Below, piece by piece: positions 1 through 11,222 of a stretch of 64,000 nt of DNA. The translations under genes were made by a program, and so were the position numbers. Positions within the stretch are counted from its first letter, which is position 1. Every line of letters begins with the position of its first letter. The notes beneath the pieces were generated by a model. The model saw nothing but the letters and a program-made list of their open reading frames with translations, ran no database searches and had not been told where the DNA came from. The stretch comes from Blepharisma stoltei (Eukaryota > Ciliophora > Heterotrichea > Heterotrichida > Blepharismidae), in NCBI GenBank assembly GCA_914767885.1, contig CAJZBQ010000015.1, positions 558,001-622,000 of the forward strand, in the 5' to 3' direction.

Positions 1-84
1 AAAAAAATTGATCCAATTTAAAGGGGATTAAAGTGCCAAAAATTGATTGTACCGATATTTTGTTCCAATTTAAAGGGAGGGGAG
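1..84. mobile_element. Family C MITE/IES, right end only (truncated by window)
   Basis: The first 84 bases match the right ends of two other elements in this window (24855-25203 and 30997-31308). They contain AATTTAAAGGGGATTAAAG, then about 50 bp later a second CCAATTTAAAGGGA word, then the terminal GGGGAG. This is the end with two direct copies of the subterminal word. The flank is CTA, not a clear TTA/TAA. The left end lies outside the window, so the target duplication cannot be tested. Confidence 0.7.
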
Positions 85-101
85 CTAATAGTCAATCTCA
101 A

Positions 102-839
102 ATGGAATGGCTAAATCCGCCTTCAATTTGGACAGTTGAATATTCCCAAGAAGAAAATTATATCAATTCTATTAGACTTTTAACGGTTCATGTAAACCCC
201 CACACGGATTTTTGAAGAAAGTCGCATAATGGCTGTATAAGTGATAAAGGACATTTTCTATACCAAAACGTGTCAGGTGACTTTGAAGTCCTTTTGGATA
301 TTGAAGGAAGATATGCAGACTTGTATGATCATGGAGGATTGATGATCAGAGAAAACGAAGAAAACTGAGTAAAAGCTGGAATTGAGTATGTAAATGGAAT
401 TGCAAACGTCAGTGCTGTAGTCACAAGAGATTATTCTGATTGGTCAGTAATTTCTTTAGGAAATTTTGATCCAACTCAAGTTGTCCACTTCAAGCTTATT
501 ATGAAGCATAAATCCTTTGAAATCTTTTATTCTTTGGATGGAGAAACCTATTCATTGTATCGTGTAGGGTTTTTAACAAACTCTGAAAATCTTAAAGTCG
601 GAATTATGTGTGCTGCTCCACAATCAGAAACTGGCTTTGACATTTTATTTAAAAACTTAAATAAAGCAATTATAATTATTTCCTCTTCTTTGCATTATAA
701 AATTCACAAAGATTCTTTACTTCGCATTCTTCACATTTTGGGTTCTTTTTGGTACAAATTACTTGTCCGAAACCTACCAAAATTGTATTGGCCTGATCCC
801 ACAATTCTCTTGGCAAAAGATCTTGCAATTGCTCCATAG
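102..839 (+). CDS. DUF1349 (concanavalin A-like) domain protein, 3' end uncertain
   Basis: Reads MEWLNPPSIW at the start, then HTDFWRKSHNG, GLMIRENEENW and VVTRDYSDWSVISLG, which are signature stretches of the DUF1349 family of concanavalin A-like fold proteins. The substrate is unknown to me. Two tryptophans are encoded by TGA (about 213 and 366), so the frame is open only with UGA=Trp. The ATG at 102 fits the usual family start and lies 18 bp beyond a MITE end, so an upstream exon cannot be excluded. The open frame runs to TAG at 839, but from about 676 it is antisense to endonuclease III. The family normally ends near residue 190, and a 1-base shift near 660 would give TAA at about 674. 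The domain call is fairly sure, the 3' end is not. Confidence 0.6.
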
Positions 840-1395
840 TATCATCAGGTTTTTTGGACTTAGCCCAACCAAGTCTATTTGCAACTCTATGGACATGAGT
901 ATCTACAGCGATACCTTCCACACTGCCATAGCAAACTTGCAGAAACATATGAGCCATCTTCAGGCCTACCCCAGGCAAAGATACTATTGTTTTAAAATCA
1001 TTAGGAACATCACCATCATATTTTTCTAATAAAATTTGAGCAGTTTCTTTAATGTGCTTTGCTTTATTGTTTTGAAAGCGAACCCCATGGATTTCTTCAG
1101 ATAAATCTTTAAGAGAGATCTCTGCCATTCTTTGTGGAGTTAAACCATTAGCTTTAAGATTTTCAACAACGCGAGCAGTTGTAGCATCTTTTGTTTGAGC
1201 ACTTAAAAGGATTCCGATTAAAGTTTGGAAACGTGCTAACTTTGGATCAATAGAATTATCAAAAGTAGCGATTGCACCATCCACATCTACTGGAGCTTGA
1301 ATAGTCTCTCTCATTTTGGCTATCTTGTCATAGACTTCTCTTCATTGCTCTTTGACTTTTGAGGAACCCACTGGTCCTTTGATCTTTTTCACCAT
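676..1395 (-). CDS. NTHL1: Endonuclease III homologue (NTH1-type DNA glycosylase/AP lyase)
   Basis: A 239-residue base-excision repair enzyme that removes oxidised pyrimidines and nicks the AP site. The helix-hairpin-helix LPGVG lies at about residues 140-144, followed by the catalytic lysine (GLKMA) and the catalytic aspartate in VDTHVHRV. The C-terminal 4Fe-4S motif C-x6-C-x2-C-x5-C is complete (CTKKNPKCEECEVKNLC). I extend the start to the ATG at 1395 because the TGA at about 1344 is needed as Trp in KEQWREVYDKIAKMR, a conserved stretch before the family's usual core. A diverged paralogue lies directly upstream on the same strand (1596-2324). Compact eukaryotic form without a long N-terminal extension; compartment not evident. 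Confidence 0.93.
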
Positions 1396-1595
1396 TTTAA
1401 CAGTTACAATAAAAAAGTAACGATATTTTTAGATGATTATAATGATATGAATTTTTCATTATTCTTAAATTTTGCTTATTTCATCACAGGTCCAATAATT
1501 ATAAATTTTTAATTTATTTTATTTTGCTATATAGTTCCCATATAGATTTTTGCTTTCATAATAATTTTTAATTGCTAGATTACTGCTGGGTTTAT

Positions 1596-2324
1596 TTAAT
1601 TGACTTTAGAGTTTGATTTATAGAATGCGCAAAAGCTTTGCAAATTACACTTCTCACATTTTGGCTTTTGAGAAGAGCAAATTCCCATTCCGAAATCAAC
1701 GAGGGCATAGCCTACTTCATCTCATTTGTCCTTTGGAAAAATTTCTTGAAGACTTTTAACCGTTTCAGCAACACTTTTCGTTTTCACCCATCCAAGCCGA
1801 TTTGCTATCCTATGCCCATGTGCATCTATTGCCATTGCATTTATGTTGCCATATCTTATTTGCAAAAAGAAATTAGCTGATTTTTGGCCAATTCCAGGCA
1901 AAGCAATAACTTTTTTAAAATCATTCGGGATATCCCCATCATATTTTTCAAGTATCATTTTCGCAGCATTTTTGATATATTTGGCTTTATTATTATGAAA
2001 ACTCACTCCGTAAATATCATTAGCAATTTCTTCAGCAGGGGTCTCCACTATTTTTTCAACAGTTAATCCTTTACTTAAGAGTTTTGTTATCGCTTTAGTT
2101 GTGTTTACATTATTTGTTCTCGCACTTAAAATTAGCCCTATAATTGTATGAAACCTCACTATTTTTGGGTCTAAGCTAGTGTCGATTACTTTGGAAACCC
2201 TTTCAATGTCCAATGGCTTATCAGTAATTTCCTTTATTTTTTGAAATCCATCATATATTCCTTTCGTAGCATTCTCGGACCCTATATTTCGAGTTATGGG
2301 TGTAACAATTCCTCTCAAAGCCAT
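1596..2324 (-). CDS. Second endonuclease III-like protein (tandem paralogue)
   Basis: 242 residues, arranged head-to-tail with the preceding endonuclease III gene. It keeps the HhH motif (LPGIGQKSA) with the catalytic Lys, an Asp in AIDAHGHRI at the catalytic position, and the iron-sulfur motif C-x6-C-x2-C-x5-C (CSSQKPKCEKCNLQSFC). The C-terminal third is reached only by reading TGA (about 1719-1721) as Trp in DKWDEVGYALVDFGMG. Compared with its neighbour, the VDTHVHR stretch is changed to IDAHGHR, so the pocket may differ. The pair probably arose by local duplication. An active glycosylase is likely but the substrate range is unknown. Confidence 0.88.
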
Positions 2325-2353
2325 GTTTTTTAATACTAAATTCTATCTTATTT

Positions 2354-4021
2354 TTAGAATCTTCTTCCTCTGCCTCTGCCTCTTGCTGCTAATGCTTTTT
2401 CGGCTGCAGTCACTTCTTGCTCATTTTTAGGTGCCTTGACAGTTTCATCAACACTCAAAACTAAACACGCTGCCTCAGTTGCTGCAGAAATTGCATTAAT
2501 TTTTACGAGAGATGGCTCCCAAATAAAATTATCAAAAGTATTGCAGATCCCTCCATTTTTGATGTCAACTCCAAACCACCTGCCTTCTAAGCCACCTACA
2601 GAATGTTTTTGCCTAAGCTTATTCAAAACTTCTATAGCATCAAAACCTGCATTTTCTGCAAGAGTCCTTGGTATCACTTCCAAAGCTTTTGCGTATAAAT
2701 TAATGACAAGCTGCTGTTTGCCACTAATAGATCTACTGTAATCTCTTAAAAATCTGCTTAATTCCATTTCAATAGCTCCTCCTCCAGCAACGACGTTTGA
2801 GTTTTTTATAGATCTTTTAACAATCATAATAGAGTCGTTTAATGATCTTTCAGCTTCTTCAATATATTGTTCAGATCCTCCTCTAAGAACAATGGTTGCG
2901 GAGTGAGAGCTTGGACACCCTCTGAAAATGTTATATCTTTCGCCTCCTAGCTGGACTTCTTCAAAATTGGCACAAGAACCTAAAGCTTCGGCTGGGATAT
3001 TGGTAACTGTAGTCAAAATCTGCCCGCCAGAGGCCTTTGAAATTCTTTGCAAATCTTCAATAGGAACTCTTCCTGCACAGAACAGCTGTCTATCAGCAAA
3101 ATATTGTGTAGCTAAATCTCCAATTGGCAGCTTAGACAGTACAACTTGAGCGCCAGACTGGACGATTTTATCTAATTTTTGATAAATAATCTCCCATTCA
3201 GCATCCACAATGCTTTGATATTGTTCAGGGTTCTCAATTCTGATTTCTGCATTTTCTTTTTCGCTCTTCAGCTCCAGCTCCAAGTTCAGCATAATGATTT
3301 TCGGATTTTCGAACTTTTTAGGCTGCTGCTCAAATCCTGCATATGAAAAAGTCTTCTTAAAGGCGACTCCATCAACTAAAAAGGAATTAGTCACACTTCC
3401 ACCTTTTACGTGCTTAATCCCAATCATGCTTTTATCTAAATCTGCATCCAGCTTTAATATAGCATCGACAACCATTTCAGCGAAGAATTCTTTATAAGAG
3501 CTGACGAGCTTGGAGTTCAACGCAGTTTTGGCGCAGTTTATCAGCAGCTCTCTGAATTCTTTTGTATCTGCGGAATTGACTTTGTGTTCGATATCTCTGA
3601 TTTTCCCGATAGCTTTTTGAGAAGCTTCTCTGAAGCCTCTGATGATTACTCGTGGATGCATCCCATCTTCAAGAAGTTCTCTTGCTTCTTTAAGAAACTC
3701 GCCAGCCAGAACAACGACAGATGTTGTGCCGTCACCAATTTCATTATCTTGTGCGGTCGCGATATCTGCGAGAGACTTGGCAGCTGGATGCACAATATCA
3801 AGAAGGTTAATGATTGTTGCTCCATCATTTGTGATTGTCGCTTTATCTCCTACATGAATCAGCTTGTCCATACCTCGAGGACCTAAAGTTGACTTGACAC
3901 ACTCCACAATGGCAGTGCAGGCTCCTATGTTTGATAAAATTTGGCCGCGGCCTTGAGAAGTGTCTGTGCCTTCACGCAAAAGCAAAATTTGAGGTTGCTA
4001 ATTAGAGCTTACCAGCATCAT
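2354..4021 (-). CDS. CCT7: T-complex protein 1 subunit eta (CCT7 chaperonin), one 15-nt intron
   Basis: Eta subunit of the cytosolic TRiC/CCT chaperonin, which folds actin and tubulin. Motifs: [67 protein letters not shown], and a Gly-Arg tail (GRGRGRRF). The eta-specific [19 protein letters not shown] and [12 protein letters not shown] are both present. The start needs a 15-nt intron at 3998-4012 (GTAAGCTCTAATTAG on the minus strand): join 4013..4021 with 2354..3997, giving [15 protein letters not shown], close to the usual eta N-terminus. The product is 550 residues, the normal family length. The stop at 2354 is 30 bp from the start codon of the downstream neighbour. Confidence 0.96.
3998..4012 (-). 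other. 15-nt spliceosomal intron in CCT7
   Basis: GTAAGCTCTAATTAG on the minus strand, after the third codon. Removing it joins the start ATG ATG CTG to the conserved N-terminus. The size is typical of heterotrich ciliates. Confidence 0.92.
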
Positions 4022-4252
4022 TCTCTTGATATTTATTATATGGAATTACTATAGAGATATAAATGATAAACTTAATTTTAGTTTTTGACTCTTAAATTAG
4101 GATGATTAATTATCTTCGCACATGAATATGCAGAAATAAATTCATAGTAAATTAATCAATTTTAAAGTTAAAGTAAGCTTATTGAATTTTGATAATAAAT
4201 TAATAGATTATTTATATTGAGTTATTATAAATTCATAAACAGTTAATATTGA

Positions 4253-5008
4253 TTATGAGAAATTGCTTAGAAAATTCTTTTGTAAGCATTTCACTGGTGA
4301 ATTTCTCATAGTTTTATAAATTGAGGAATAGTATGCCTGCTTTCTTTCACTAGCTGGTGATTCTTTAAGCACATTAATATTTGAATTATTTGCATTGATA
4401 ATTGTTATAAGAGACAATTTTGGCACTGATAATTTTTTTGAGCTTTTTGATTTCCCCTTGATTTCATGTGAAAACGACCTTGGCGAGGCCCCATCTTTGA
4501 AATCATTATTATTTCTCATAGATCTATCTGTATAGTTCCCTTTGATAAAAGACATAGACTCATTAGTTGAATCTTGCTCTTTGATTTGCACTTTTAATTT
4601 TAAAATTTCTTTTTCTTTTGATTTTAAATGCCCCTCTAATTCTGTGCACTTGGATTCAGAATTCTCAAGTGATTTTTCTAAGTTTTTTATCTTTAATAAA
4701 AGCGATTTCTTTTCGTTCTCGAAATTTTCTATGTTTTCATTTTTCGGAACGTTGGGTAGTTCTTCAGTTTGAGTCAATATTGAAATTAATTGAGAAGACT
4801 TCTGGTGCTCTGAATTTCTGAGAGTAGAGGATAATTCATAAATTTTATTTTCCAGCCTCAAAATCTCAGAATCTCTAGCTAAGCATGCGGCAGTTAGTTC
4901 ACTGTTTTTTATTTCCTAAATAGATTTTACTGCTTCGGACAGTTTCATTAGTAATGAATGGTTGTATCGATTCGATTTGTCGAAAACGAGTGGGAATTCA
5001 GAATCCAT
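4253..5008 (-). CDS. Coiled-coil protein of unknown function, one 15-nt intron
   Basis: 246 residues after removing the 15-nt intron at 4916-4930 (GTAAAATCTATTTAG, minus strand), which carries an in-frame TAG and so must be spliced. N-terminal start MDSEFPLVFDKSNRYNHSLL at 5008, then two coiled-coil blocks rich in E/K/L (about residues 30-60 and 75-130), then a Ser/Lys-rich low-complexity region ending RKQAYYSSIYKTMRNSPVK. I do not recognise a family. It could be a cytoskeletal or basal-body component, but nothing in the sequence shows that. The ATG at 5008 is about 190 bp from the divergent TPR gene. Confidence 0.78.
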
Positions 5009-5200
5009 TAATCTGTTAGAATAAATAATTGAGTAAAAATATTTTTGATTTAATATAAAGGAATTAATTCTGCAAAAAATAGCAAGTAAATGTACCTTTT
5101 ATCTTAATAGGAAATGTAAAATTTACAGAAAAATTTATGTAATTAATATAAGTATCACTTGAATCTTCAAAATTTTATTATCGCGAATTATAATAATAAA

Positions 5201-7819
5201 ATGGTTTTTAGATCTCTATGTAGGTTGACAAGAGCCTTATCTTTTAAGCCTACCATTAGATATTCTAAACCTTTACCAGTGAGATTCACCAATTTTAATT
5301 CTATCAGATATTTTGCAACCCAACAAAACTCGATTGAAGCACTTCAATACGAGGTTCAAAGAGCTGAAAAAGAGCACGGCGAAGATAGCATAAAACTTAT
5401 TGTCCCTTATAACAAGCTAGGCGTAGCGTTTCGAGAAAAAGGAGATTTGCCGAAAGCTGCTATTTATATTGAGAAATCATTAAGAATAGCTGAGAAAGAG
5501 CTTGGAGGTGATCATCAAGAGCTTACCATTGGGTTCAGTACTTTAGGTCATATATTTAGGGAAATAGGAAATATCAAAGCAGCTATTTTATACTATGAAA
5601 AAGCACTGAACATAGAAAAGGCAAAATTTGGCGAAAACAGCAAAGAAGTCGCATTGACTCTTAATAATATCGCAAACCTCTATAAGTATGATGGAAATCT
5701 TGAAAAAGCTGAAGAATACTTAAAACTAGCTTTACCCTACATGCAGCAGCAAGTCGACGGCAATGATCCAGACGTGGCTATCTATTTTCTTAATTTTGGC
5801 TATGTCGCTTCATTAAAGTCAAAAGTTGCTGAGTCTATTGATTATTATCAAAAGGGTAGGAAAATATTTGAAAGAGTTACAGGACCAAACTCAGCTGATG
5901 TTGCTGATGTTGAAACCCATATCGCATATGTTCACTGGAATGCTGGAAAGTTTGAGGATGCTAAAAGGCACTTACAAAATTCAATAAACATCAGAGAAAC
6001 TTTAAGGCTCCTTGATGCTAATTTGATTGAGCTATATAAAAAATTGGGATTTCTCTTGAAAGATATGAAAAATATAAAGGATTCTAACGAAGCCTTTGAA
6101 AGAGGAGCAACCATTGTAAAAGGCTCGCGTGGGGAGAATAGCTCATCTTTAGCTTACTATTATAATGATATTGGGAACAATTTCAGACTGCTTGGCGATA
6201 AGAGATTTTCCAAGCCATTCTTTGATAAGTCCTTAGAAATATTGAAAAATATTCCTCAGGAAAACACAAAAGAAATGTCTCTTTGCTATGAAAACTTATC
6301 ACAATTTGCGTATACTAACAAAGAATTTGATAATGCTATTGAATATGGGCATAGATCTCTTGAAATAAAGAGAAATGCTAAAGTCGGCAAGCAGGAGATG
6401 GCCTATTCTTATGCTGGGCTTGGGTCAATTTATCATGCTAAAGGGGATCTTAAAGAAGCTGAGTCGTACTTAATGCAAGCGAAATCTATAGCAGAAGAGT
6501 CAACAAATATCGATCAATCTATATTAGATTCCATCTATACAACACTAGGGCTTTTATATAGAGACCAAGAAAAATATCCTGAATCGATAGAATCCCATCA
6601 AAAAACAATTGAATTAAAAGTCAAAAATCTAGGAGAGCTTCATCCAGCTACCGCTAACACTTATGCGCATATAGGAATTTCATATGAAAAATGGGACAAA
6701 ATACCAGAGGCTGTAGAGGCATTCAAAAAGGCTATAGAAATGATTAGATTAGATTAACGCTTGGCATGTATAGTCCCACTTCCTGAAGTTCATGCGTTCA
6801 GCAGGTGAACGCCTGCGGGGTGGCTCCCTAAAGGCAGTTTGAGATCAGGCCTAAACCCCCGGTTTCTTTGTAGAGGCATTTTCCCTCCATATCTAAAAAA
6901 ACCAGATTTTGCAGGGAATCTCCATTTTTAAACCTAGGTGTCAGAATTACCCCTCATAGCTCAGGCAACAATCCATTTTCGGGACCCTTTTCAGCTGGAG
7001 AGACTAGCGCTGAGTTACTTGTTTAGTTTGTCTTCCCTTTTCTTTGGATCATCTCGGAGGAAAAAAACTTAATGTGCTTTCGCAGATTTGTGACAGGCCA
7101 CAAAAGCAGCTTAGGGCAGTTAAGTCGTCCCTGCCTCTATCGGATACCCTTTCTGAGCCCCGGGGTACTGCTGACAAAAAATGTAAAAAACTGCCAATCG
7201 AGCCAGACCACTAATCAGCGAAAATATTGTTGGGCCTCTTTCTTCAAGGCTAGCCTAATCCTTGCAGTTCCTTGCCCTAAAAACCATATCCGAATATTTA
7301 TTAGGGCGCCGCCTCAGGGAGGACGGGCTTCTCATCACCGGCCATTTTATGTATATTATAGAAATTAATGAAAAAACAGTAGGAAGAAAGCATGCATCTA
7401 CATCTACTTATATTGATTTATTAGGAGATGCCTATAGAAAATCAGGTCAGGTTGAAGACGCTCTTAGAGAGCACAATACAGCACTTGAAATCAGAAAAGA
7501 ATCTGTCGGAGAAAAAAATTTCATGGTCGCATTGTCATATAATAATCTTGCCTTTGACTATAGAGCTTTAAAAGATTGGGACAAAGCTATAGAATTCCAT
7601 GAAAAAGCAAGCCAAATTTATTTGCAGTTGTATGGAAATCAGCATACCTATTATGGAGGAGGATATATTTTACTTGGAGAAGTCTATGAGATGAAAGGAG
7701 ATAAGAAAAGTGCTATCGAAAATTATACAAAAGGCATACAATTTTTCATTAATTTATATGGAGAAAATAATGATTTGGTCAGAAAAATGCAAAAGAAAAT
7801 TGAAGACCTAAAAAGCTAA
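5201..7819 (+). CDS. Kinesin-light-chain-like TPR protein, probably mitochondrial; split by a retroposon
   Basis: Join 5201..6741 with 7366..7819 (664 residues). The N-terminus (MVFRSLCRLTRALSFKP, Arg/Ser-rich, almost no acidic residues for 40 positions) looks like a mitochondrial presequence; the ATG at 5201 is chosen for that. The rest is a long array of about 42-residue TPR repeats of the kinesin light chain type (ALNIEKAKFGENSKEVALTLNNI and similar). Without removing 6742-7356 the frame stops at a TAA within the insert; removal gives KAIEINEKTVGRKH, a perfect repeat junction. Such arrays bind protein partners; the partner is unknown. A MITE follows the 3' end at 7920. Confidence 0.9.
6742..7356 (-). 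mobile_element. Retroposon-like unit R1 inside the TPR exon
   Basis: GC-rich 615-bp insert flanked by the 9-bp direct repeat TATAGAAAT (6733-6741 and 7357-7365). Read on the minus strand it begins ATATACATAAAATGGCCGG and ends with a GATTA-type simple repeat (GATTAGATTAGATTA on plus). AAAATGGC start, GC-rich body and variable-length target duplication are shared with other R units here. Deleting it with one repeat copy restores the host frame. No protein recognised in it. Confidence 0.85.
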
Positions 7820-7919
7820 GATTAAAATTATAATTAGAGTATTTTTCAGCATTAATAAAAAGGAAAATTTGCTTTTGATTAAATAGATTCTACATGGATG
7901 ATAGAAAAGATACTTCTTA

Positions 7920-8295
7920 CTCCCCCCCCCTCCGTGAGTGAGCAAAACCATTAGAAAAATCCCTATTTTTTGCCCAAAAACCCACCCTCCGTGAGTGAAC
8001 AAAAATGTTTTTAATACAAAAATGTTTTATGGAAAAAAAAATTGATATATAAATGATAATTATTATAATGAAATCTAGAGCTAATTCTGTTTATTTTTAA
8101 ACGAATTGCTTTTTAAAACATAAATTTTGCAAATTGACTTAATATTTGCTTTCCAATTTTTGCGAATTAGGATTTTTTTAAATTTCGAAAAAAAATATTT
8201 TTTATAAAATTTATATATAAATTGTTTTTAAAAAAAAATTAACCCCCCTCCGTGAGTGAACAAAATTTTTTTGTTCACTCACGGAGGGGGGGGAG
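7920..8295 (+). mobile_element. Family A MITE/IES (A1), intergenic
   Basis: 376 bp, TTA on both sides (7917-7919 and 8296-8298). The left end has two direct copies of CTCCGTGAGTGAACAAAA-type words about 65 bp apart; the right end is a hairpin (CCGTGAGTGAACAAAA then its complement) closing with GGGGGGGAG. Lies between the convergent TPR and PGAM genes, so it interrupts no exon. Confidence 0.9.
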
Positions 8296-8370
8296 TTAAT
8301 ATCAACTTAATGACTCTTTAATGACAGAGTCCGAAACCTACATTTTTTATCAATTAATGTCTAATGCTTT

Positions 8371-9123
8371 TTATTTAGCTTTACCTTGGTTAGCCACAGC
8401 CTCAATTCTTCTTCTGACTTCCTCTTCATCAGCTAAATAGTAATGCCTTATAGGTTGCAGTCTTTCATTGAGTTCATAAACCAATGGAATTCCAGTTGGT
8501 ATATTCAGCTTCAAGATATCTTCTTCACTCATGTTATCCAAGTGTTTCACAAGTCCTCTCAAAGAATTCCCATGAGCTACAATCAAGACATTTTTCCCAT
8601 TCAAAATATCTGGTGCAATTGCATCATACCAATAAGGAAGAACCCTTTGGATGCAATCCTTTAAGCACTCAGTTCTTGGCATGCAGTCTTTAGGCAGTTT
8701 TCCATATCTTTTGTCATGAGCTGGATGTCTTTCGTCAGATTCTTCAAGGCTTGGGGGTGGGATATCATAAGATCTTCTCCATATCAAGACTTGTTCTTCC
8801 CCGTGCAAAGCAGCAGTCTCTGATTTGTTGAGTCCTTGGAGGCTTCCATAGTGCCTTTCGTTTAACCTCCAGTGCTTATTTACTGGTAAGTATTCTTGGT
8901 CAATTTCTGAAAGAACGAGATTCATTGTTTGAATTGCTCGCTTGAGGACTGAAGTATGGACTACATCAAAGGTAAGGCCTTGACGTCTGAGCATTTCTCC
9001 ACCTTCTTTGGCTTCGTCAACTCCATGTTGGGTCAATGGAACATCAGTCCAGCCTGTAAAGCGATTTTCTTTATTCCAGGTGGACTCGCCATGACGAACA
9101 AGAACTAAACGATAGGTGGCCAT
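8371..9123 (-). CDS. PGAM: 2,3-bisphosphoglycerate-dependent phosphoglycerate mutase
   Basis: 250 residues, the normal length for dPGM. Interconverts 3- and 2-phosphoglycerate in glycolysis/gluconeogenesis in the cytosol. The phosphohistidine motif [10 protein letters not shown] is at residues 8-17, [10 protein letters not shown] follows, [13 protein letters not shown] and [10 protein letters not shown] are conserved, and the second catalytic histidine is in [14 protein letters not shown]. Closer to bacterial/animal dPGM than to the unrelated cofactor-independent enzyme. Single exon, start at 9123. Confidence 0.97.
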   Translation of the reverse strand: MATYRLVLVRHGESTWNKENRFTGWTDVPLTQHGVDEAKEGGEMLRRQGLTFDVVHTSVLKRAIQTMNLVLSEIDQEYLPVNKHWRLNERHYGSLQGLNKSETAALHGEEQVLIWRRSYDIPPPSLEESDERHPAHDKRYGKLPKDCMPRTECLKDCIQRVLPYWYDAIAPDILNGKNVLIVAHGNSLRGLVKHLDNMSEEDILKLNIPTGIPLVYELNERLQPIRHYYLADEEEVRRRIEAVANQGKAK

Positions 9124-9231
9124 TAATTATTTATTATTAGATTTTTTGGCAATTATTATAAAAAGCTTATGTGAATTTATTGCCATTTCAGGTTAAATAA
9201 CCTAACAGAATTGACTTATAAAAATTAAATT

Positions 9232-11222
9232 ATGGAAAAAAAACCTTATCACTGGCTTCTTAAATTATTATCGGGCAATTCTACAAGCTTAAAAATCCTA
9301 GAAACCATTTTAATCGCTGACTCAAAACCTTCATCAATTCATTTTAGAGATAATAGTTATGGATTGGGGGTTTCATTTCAGCACACACAGACAATTTTAG
9401 AATTTTTCAATAAAATGTATAAAGAATTCCTCTGACGTCAAAAAATTAGAAATTCTGGGTCACTTGTCTGCTATTTCATATCAAAAAATGAGAGAAGAAA
9501 GATATATGAAAGAGATTTAAAAGATATAATATCGGGGGTTACAACTGCGCAGGTTATACATTACATTCAACCAGCAAGGCCAAACTCAGACATATATGAG
9601 GTTATTTATAACTTCAGAATTGAATATACACAACAAGGCTATGTGAGCTCGCTTAATAAGATTTTTTCAGATAAAACGGTTAAAGAAAATGACCCTCAAA
9701 TTTTCAATATTGTCTGTGATTTTGCATTAACCATTTTGACTTTAGTTGAAAAATCTGAATTCAAAAGAGTCATGATTCTAGAGCTGGAATTCATTGAGAG
9801 AGAGAGATTAGTTAGAGAGGTTAAGCGGGTATTCTTTCAGCCCCTAGCCAGTCGGACTTCAGCTTCGTGCTTCATGTGGCACTAAGCACTAAAGCCACCT
9901 AACGCCCTTTTCTGTCGACGTCATCAAAAATGGTGACGTCGACATCTTTCGGGGAGACTCACCCGAACCTGCTTGGGCCAAAATTTTCAGCAAAGGACTC
10001 TCTTAACCCCTGGTAGTGCTCAGGGTATGAGGGAAACGTCCAAAGCCTCCTTCTGGAACTACCTCCGCCATTTACAGGCAGCATAATGCTCCTCCAGAAG
10101 TGCCTGATTGGCATTGCGCCGTCGGTCTTCTCGTCTGTGGGTCGAGGGGAGGCCCAGTCAGCCCAAGCCGCCGCCCACCCGGAAAAGTCGCCTTCATCCA
10201 ACTCCGTGGCCCTCTGAGTCCGAGATTTTTGTGCTCAGCCTCAGAATCTGGTTTCTTTTTCTTCTGTTGGGACAATGGACATTCGCCCAATGATGGCGAA
10301 AATGGAATTCATTGAAGATATTGATAAAAATATTTGGCTAGCTTTTGCCAAAGAAATACAAATTGCAAAACCAGAAGTTTGCTTGACAAAAACAATAAAG
10401 GACCCATCAGACTTATGAACAATTCCATTAAAAAAACATCCAAAATACATTTTAGGGAGAAATTTAATTAATTTTGATGATTCGAAATCGTTGGATGAGG
10501 AGGATGAAAGATATGTAAATAAAAGAGGGCATTTGAGAAATAAAGAAAGCAACTTAAATATCCCAATAAAAATATTACGGCCAGATGAGTTTAAAAGATC
10601 TGGTACACCTGACAACAATATTTATTCGGAAGAGATCCGAAAAGAAGCTTTAGCAAAAGAGCATAGCGCGAATACTCCTAAATCTGAAAGAAAAATCAAT
10701 CATGAGCTTATCCAGAACGCAAAAAGGCTAGAAGCTAAAAAAAAATTAGCATTGTATTTAGAGCTCAGTAAATACCCAGAGCTTCGAGCAAAACTACGAA
10801 AGAAAGGACTATATGAAGATTATTTGACGCCTAAAGCAAATAGCAAAGGGATCATGCAAAAAATAAAGTCTGAAACAAACATTTTTAGTGACTCTAATAA
10901 TCAACTCACTTTGTCACCTATCGAGCACGATAAGTTAGGTTTAAAAATCCATAAGGCAGGCTTTAAAATTGCATCGAGGCCATATAGAAATACACATAAA
11001 AACAGATTAAAAGCTTCCAAGAAAAACAGTTCCCACCTTCTTACTAGAGTTAATGTCAGCCCAGTGCCCTCACAACTTGTGCTGGGAGAAATGAAAGTAA
11101 GAAAAAATAAAAAAAGCTTGACACAAAAAATAGATCTTGACCAATTACCCTTACCTAATTTACTTGACAAAATGAAGACAATAGGAAATCCATTTATGCT
11201 AGCTGAAGATGCTGCTGTGTAA
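9232..11222 (+). CDS. Unrecognised protein split by a retroposon
   Basis: Join 9232..9797 with 10316..11222 gives 490 residues. TGA is read as Trp at 9433 (KEFLWRQKIRN) and at about 10417 (PSDLWTIPL). The N-terminal half (LLKLLSGNSTSLKILETILI, then VCYFISKNERRKIYERDLKDI) looks globular; the C-terminal half is basic and polar with short coiled-coil potential (NAKRLEAKKKLALYLELSK). I recognise no family. The insert 9798-10302 is flanked by TGGAATTCATTGA, and joining gives LELEFIEDIDKN in frame. Divergent from PGAM with about 110 bp between starts. Confidence 0.8.
9798..10302 (-). mobile_element. Retroposon-like unit R2 inside an exon, no TA in its target repeat
   Basis: 505 bp, GC-rich, flanked by 13-bp direct repeats TGGAATTCATTGA (9785-9797, 10303-10315). 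On the minus strand it shares a block with unit R7 at 34553-35055: GACGTCACCATTTTT followed by a GTGACGTC-type complement, then CGACAGAAAA and GCTGAAA near the 3' end. The simple-repeat tail is GAGAGAGATTAG on plus. Long open frames inside it are shadows of the GC-rich sequence. Confidence 0.85.

Noticed and set aside
3584-3886. Plus-strand frames over CCT7
   Set aside because: Antisense shadows of a strongly conserved gene.
7920-8295. Family A repeats as a CRISPR-like array
   Set aside because: Only three words, one inverted, with unequal spacing and TTA target duplications: a MITE, not a CRISPR.
9798-10302. R units as ordinary spliceosomal introns
   Set aside because: They lack GT/AG at the repeat borders, are 30-40 times longer than the 15-nt introns here, and carry target duplications.
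10072-10315. Several overlapping frames in the GC-rich block
   Set aside because: They lie within retroposon unit R2, have no conserved motif, and the host gene reads through only when the block is removed.
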